Of a stretch of DNA of 6,910 bases, positions 5,762 to 6,910 are shown piece by piece. Source of the stretch: an uncultured Blautia sp. (GTDB taxonomy: Bacteria; Bacillota; Clostridia; Lachnospirales; Lachnospiraceae); NCBI GenBank assembly GCA_900551075.1, contig URVB01000090.1, positions 1 through 6,910 on the forward strand, in the 5' to 3' direction. The first letter of the stretch is position 1; each line of letters begins with the position of its first letter. A program made the position numbers and the translations under genes. The notes beneath the pieces are model-generated. The model worked only from the letters and a program-made list of their open reading frames with translations. It was not told the DNA's origin and made no database searches.

Positions 5762-6188
5762 TAAGAGAATCGTCTATGTCATCAACGGTCAAACCGGGCA
5801 GAGACATATTGTCCCAGGAGGCGCCACGCTTGCGGAGGATAAAGCTTTCCAGCTCAGGACCGGAGAGTGTCTGCATAGTGCTTCCGCTGCGGTAGTAGTA
5901 AGCGCCTTTACATGAAATGGCAACAGGATATTGCGGAACCACAATCTCAATGTATTCCTTGCCGTCCTGCATCAGCAGGCTTACATCTACGACAATACTC
6001 ATTGCATTACGGATTTTATTGGGGATATCTTCGAGAAGTTTGCGCGAATTGGATAATCCGACAACTTCCCCGTCATCATTGCATCCAATATAAATTTTTC
6101 CGCCCTGGGCATTTGCAAAGCCGCAGATCCATTCCAGGTAATCATCTTTCCATTTCGCTTTCCATTCTATATTCTGCATCTCAGGCAT
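5733..6188 (-). CDS. AlbA_2 (Schlafen-like) domain ATP-binding protein, N-terminal part; gene frameshifted
   Basis: A 151-codon frame starting at ATG 6186-6188 and ending early at TAA 5733-5735. It opens with MPEMQNIEWKAKWKDDYLEW and then ICGFANAQGGKIYIGCNDDGEVVGL (21-45), the hallmark of the AlbA_2/Schlafen-like nucleic-acid-binding domain in COG2865 proteins. KGAYYYRSGSTMQTLSG further on is the matching end of the domain. It continues to LPGLTVDDIDDSL, the start of the linker, then leaves frame. The sister frame resumes at VDKFKKLAAKKGRID, so a single extra base near 5762-5768 explains the break. Bacterial relatives are annotated as transcriptional regulators or defence-associated ATPases, but their activity is mostly untested. 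The start overlaps the stop of the small HTH gene by 8 nt (ATGCCTGA), indicating coupled translation. As read, it would give only the AlbA_2 domain. Confidence 0.82.
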   Translation of the reverse strand: MPEMQNIEWKAKWKDDYLEWICGFANAQGGKIYIGCNDDGEVVGLSNSRKLLEDIPNKIRNAMSIVVDVSLLMQDGKEYIEIVVPQYPVAISCKGAYYYRSGSTMQTLSGPELESFILRKRGASWDNMSLPGLTVDDIDDSLSGQIQKISR

Positions 6189-6387
6189 TGCCTTTTTCCT
6201 CGCATTTCTTAATATATTTACCGCTTTTAATGCGTGCATCGGCTGGCTTTTCTGCGTCTTCGGGAATGAGCCAGGTGTTCCCGGTCTTTTGAACGCCGGG
6301 AATACGGTCTTCACTGCAGAGAACGCCAACACGCCGGGCAGACAAGTTCCATTTCTTACCCGCTTCCGTAGTCGTGATAAATTTCAT
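6181..6387 (-). CDS. Small helix-turn-helix DNA-binding protein (excisionase/MerR-like fold)
   Basis: A 68-residue protein starting at ATG 6385-6387. The sequence MKFITTTEAGKKWNLSARRVG (1-21) followed by LCSEDRIPGVQKTGNTWLIPEDA (about 23-45) is the winged-helix pattern of excisionase and MerR-like proteins: TTTEAGKKW is the first helix, SARRVGVLC the recognition helix, and GNTWLIPEDA the wing strand. The C-terminus (KPADARIKSGKYIKK) is basic. Proteins of this kind are often found directly upstream of COG2865 AlbA_2 ATPases, as here, where it overlaps the next gene by 8 nt. It probably autoregulates the module or assists an integrase-borne element; no integrase is in the window. It looks intact. 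Confidence 0.82.
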   Translation of the reverse strand: MKFITTTEAGKKWNLSARRVGVLCSEDRIPGVQKTGNTWLIPEDAEKPADARIKSGKYIKKCEEKGNA

Positions 6388-6394
6388 GTTCCGG

Positions 6395-6400
6395 CTCCTC
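6395..6400 (-). promoter_or_regulatory. Ribosome binding site of the small HTH gene
   Basis: GAGGAG on the minus strand lies 7 nt before ATG 6387, an optimal distance. It confirms this start. Confidence 0.75.
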
Positions 6401-6417
6401 TCATGTCTCTATTTTAT

Positions 6418-6446
6418 ATTATATTCGGTTTGCGGAATAATATCAA
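6418..6446 (-). promoter_or_regulatory. Sigma-A-type promoter for the HTH/AlbA_2 module
   Basis: On the minus strand TTGATA (6446-6441) and TATAAT (6423-6418) are separated by exactly 17 nt. This is a near-consensus vegetative promoter 30 nt upstream of the HTH start codon. The surrounding sequence is AT-rich with no obvious inverted repeat operator. Confidence 0.8.
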
Positions 6447-6497
6447 GGGGATTGTAATAAATTATCTTTTTACTCCTCAAAACCATCCACAATCAGA

Positions 6498-6695
6498 CTA
6501 CTTTCTATAGATTTTTGTTACTTCTTTTGCTTCTAATAATGATTGTAGGGGAGTGGTTTCTCGGCTTTCTGACTTGATTTTACTAATAATCTGCTGACAC
6601 TCCCTTGTCTGCAAGGCAACCGATAAGATACGGTTTAACTCGCCCTCGTCATAGTTGTAACAGTCGGGGAAATACTTCACGATAATACCGCCCAT
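6498..6695 (-). pseudogene. C-terminal half of a frameshifted small mobilization-associated (DUF3847-like) protein
   Basis: From a Met at 6695 the frame reads MGGIIVKYFPDCYNYDEGELN and ends at TAG 6498-6500 with a polar tail. Upstream in the same frame, without a start codon, lie AEREKRKAENHHKYI, which join smoothly to the N-terminal half in the other frame. The pattern of a basic coiled segment, then H-[HK]-Y-x-x-GG, then an acidic FPDCYNYDEGELNRIL helix resembles small DUF3847-like proteins near relaxases in clostridial mobile elements. That family call is from memory and uncertain. No own ribosome site is visible, so it is unlikely to be translated alone. Confidence 0.55.
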
Positions 6696-6886
6696 GATGT
6701 ACTTGTGGTGGTTCTCAGCTTTGCGTTTTTCTCGTTCTGCTTTTTCTTTTCGTTGGCTACACGCTGCTTCGTCTGTTCCAGTGCCAATAATGCCTTTTCT
6801 AAATTTCTGCTTGCGTCATTTCTGCTCTCAATCATTTCTGATACCTCATTCTTTCGTAAGCGCTTAAATTTTGGTCGGGTCGACAC
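6677..6886 (-). pseudogene. N-terminal half of the same frameshifted small mobilization-associated gene
   Basis: From GTG 6886 the frame gives STRPKFKRLRKNEVSEMI, then a coiled-coil-like stretch LEKALLALEQTKQRVANEK. It then runs into KKQNEKNAKLRTTTSTSW, which has no sense in the family. At the A-rich stretch GAAAAGAAAAAG (complement of 6740-6750) a shift of one base restores KEKAEREKRKAENHHKY and the downstream half. One A lost from the first A-run (AAAA from AAAAA) is the simplest explanation. Joined, the product would be about 130 residues: basic N-terminus, central coiled coil, conserved C-terminal helix. The GTG start is uncertain because an in-frame stop lies 24 nt upstream of it (TGA at about 6908-6910) and no clear ribosome site is seen. 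Confidence 0.55.
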
Positions 6887-6910
6887 TGGGTAGAAATTCC
6901 ATCATAATGA

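Noticed and set aside
5912..6292. 126-codon plus-strand frame opposite the AlbA_2 gene
   Set aside because: The minus-strand frame there has a clear AlbA_2 domain; the plus frame has no domain or Shine-Dalgarno site.
6864..6905. Short minus-strand frame MMEFLPSVDPTKI entering from the right edge
   Set aside because: It may be the tail of a neighbouring gene or chance; only 13 residues are visible and no family is recognisable.
1..6910. CRISPR arrays, tRNA or rRNA genes, complete insertion sequences, integrase genes, riboswitches
   Set aside because: I looked on both strands and saw no regularly spaced repeats, cloverleaf-type sequence, transposase or integrase motifs, or known leader structures.

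Overview
The window looks like a piece of a Gram-positive, low-to-mid GC Firmicute chromosome, probably a gut-type Clostridia (Lachnospiraceae-like). The reasons are the strong AGGAGG-type ribosome sites, the BcrA-like ABC transporter, and debris of a clostridial conjugative or mobilizable element (cysteine-rich KTR gene remnant, broken mobilization-type gene). The genus is not determinable from the sequence alone.

Left part (1-4492, all + strand): the 3' end of a GNAT acetyltransferase is followed by five tightly spaced genes. These are a BcrA-type ABC ATPase with an E-loop in place of the Q-loop, its six-helix ABC-2 permease (8-nt overlap), a two-domain GNAT acetyltransferase, an AlkD-type HEAT-repeat DNA glycosylase homologue, and an uncharacterised protein with squalene-cyclase-like QW/toroid motifs (4-nt overlap with alkD). 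The spacing suggests one transcription unit. The ABC pair probably exports or gives immunity to a peptide or other cell-envelope-active compound. The role of the last two genes in the same unit is open.

Middle (4493-4911): a gap without an intact gene. It holds a 5'-truncated remnant of a cysteine-rich KTR protein, its hairpin terminator, an orphan Shine-Dalgarno sequence and a second terminator facing the opposite way. It reads as a deletion scar where a mobile element eroded.

Right part (4912-6910, all - strand): a strong sigma-A-type promoter drives a small excisionase-like HTH gene. This gene overlaps by 8 nt an AlbA_2/Schlafen-like ATP-binding gene (COG2865 type). The second gene is broken by a one-base frameshift. 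Its 3' part is an in-frame chimera: the GHKL-type ATPase domain stops abruptly and continues as a Cro/CI (XRE) repressor that lacks its first helix. Upstream of this module lies another frameshifted gene, resembling small mobilization-associated (DUF3847-like) proteins. The right part is best read as decayed accessory DNA. The most unusual object is the AlbA_2/ATPase/XRE chimera.
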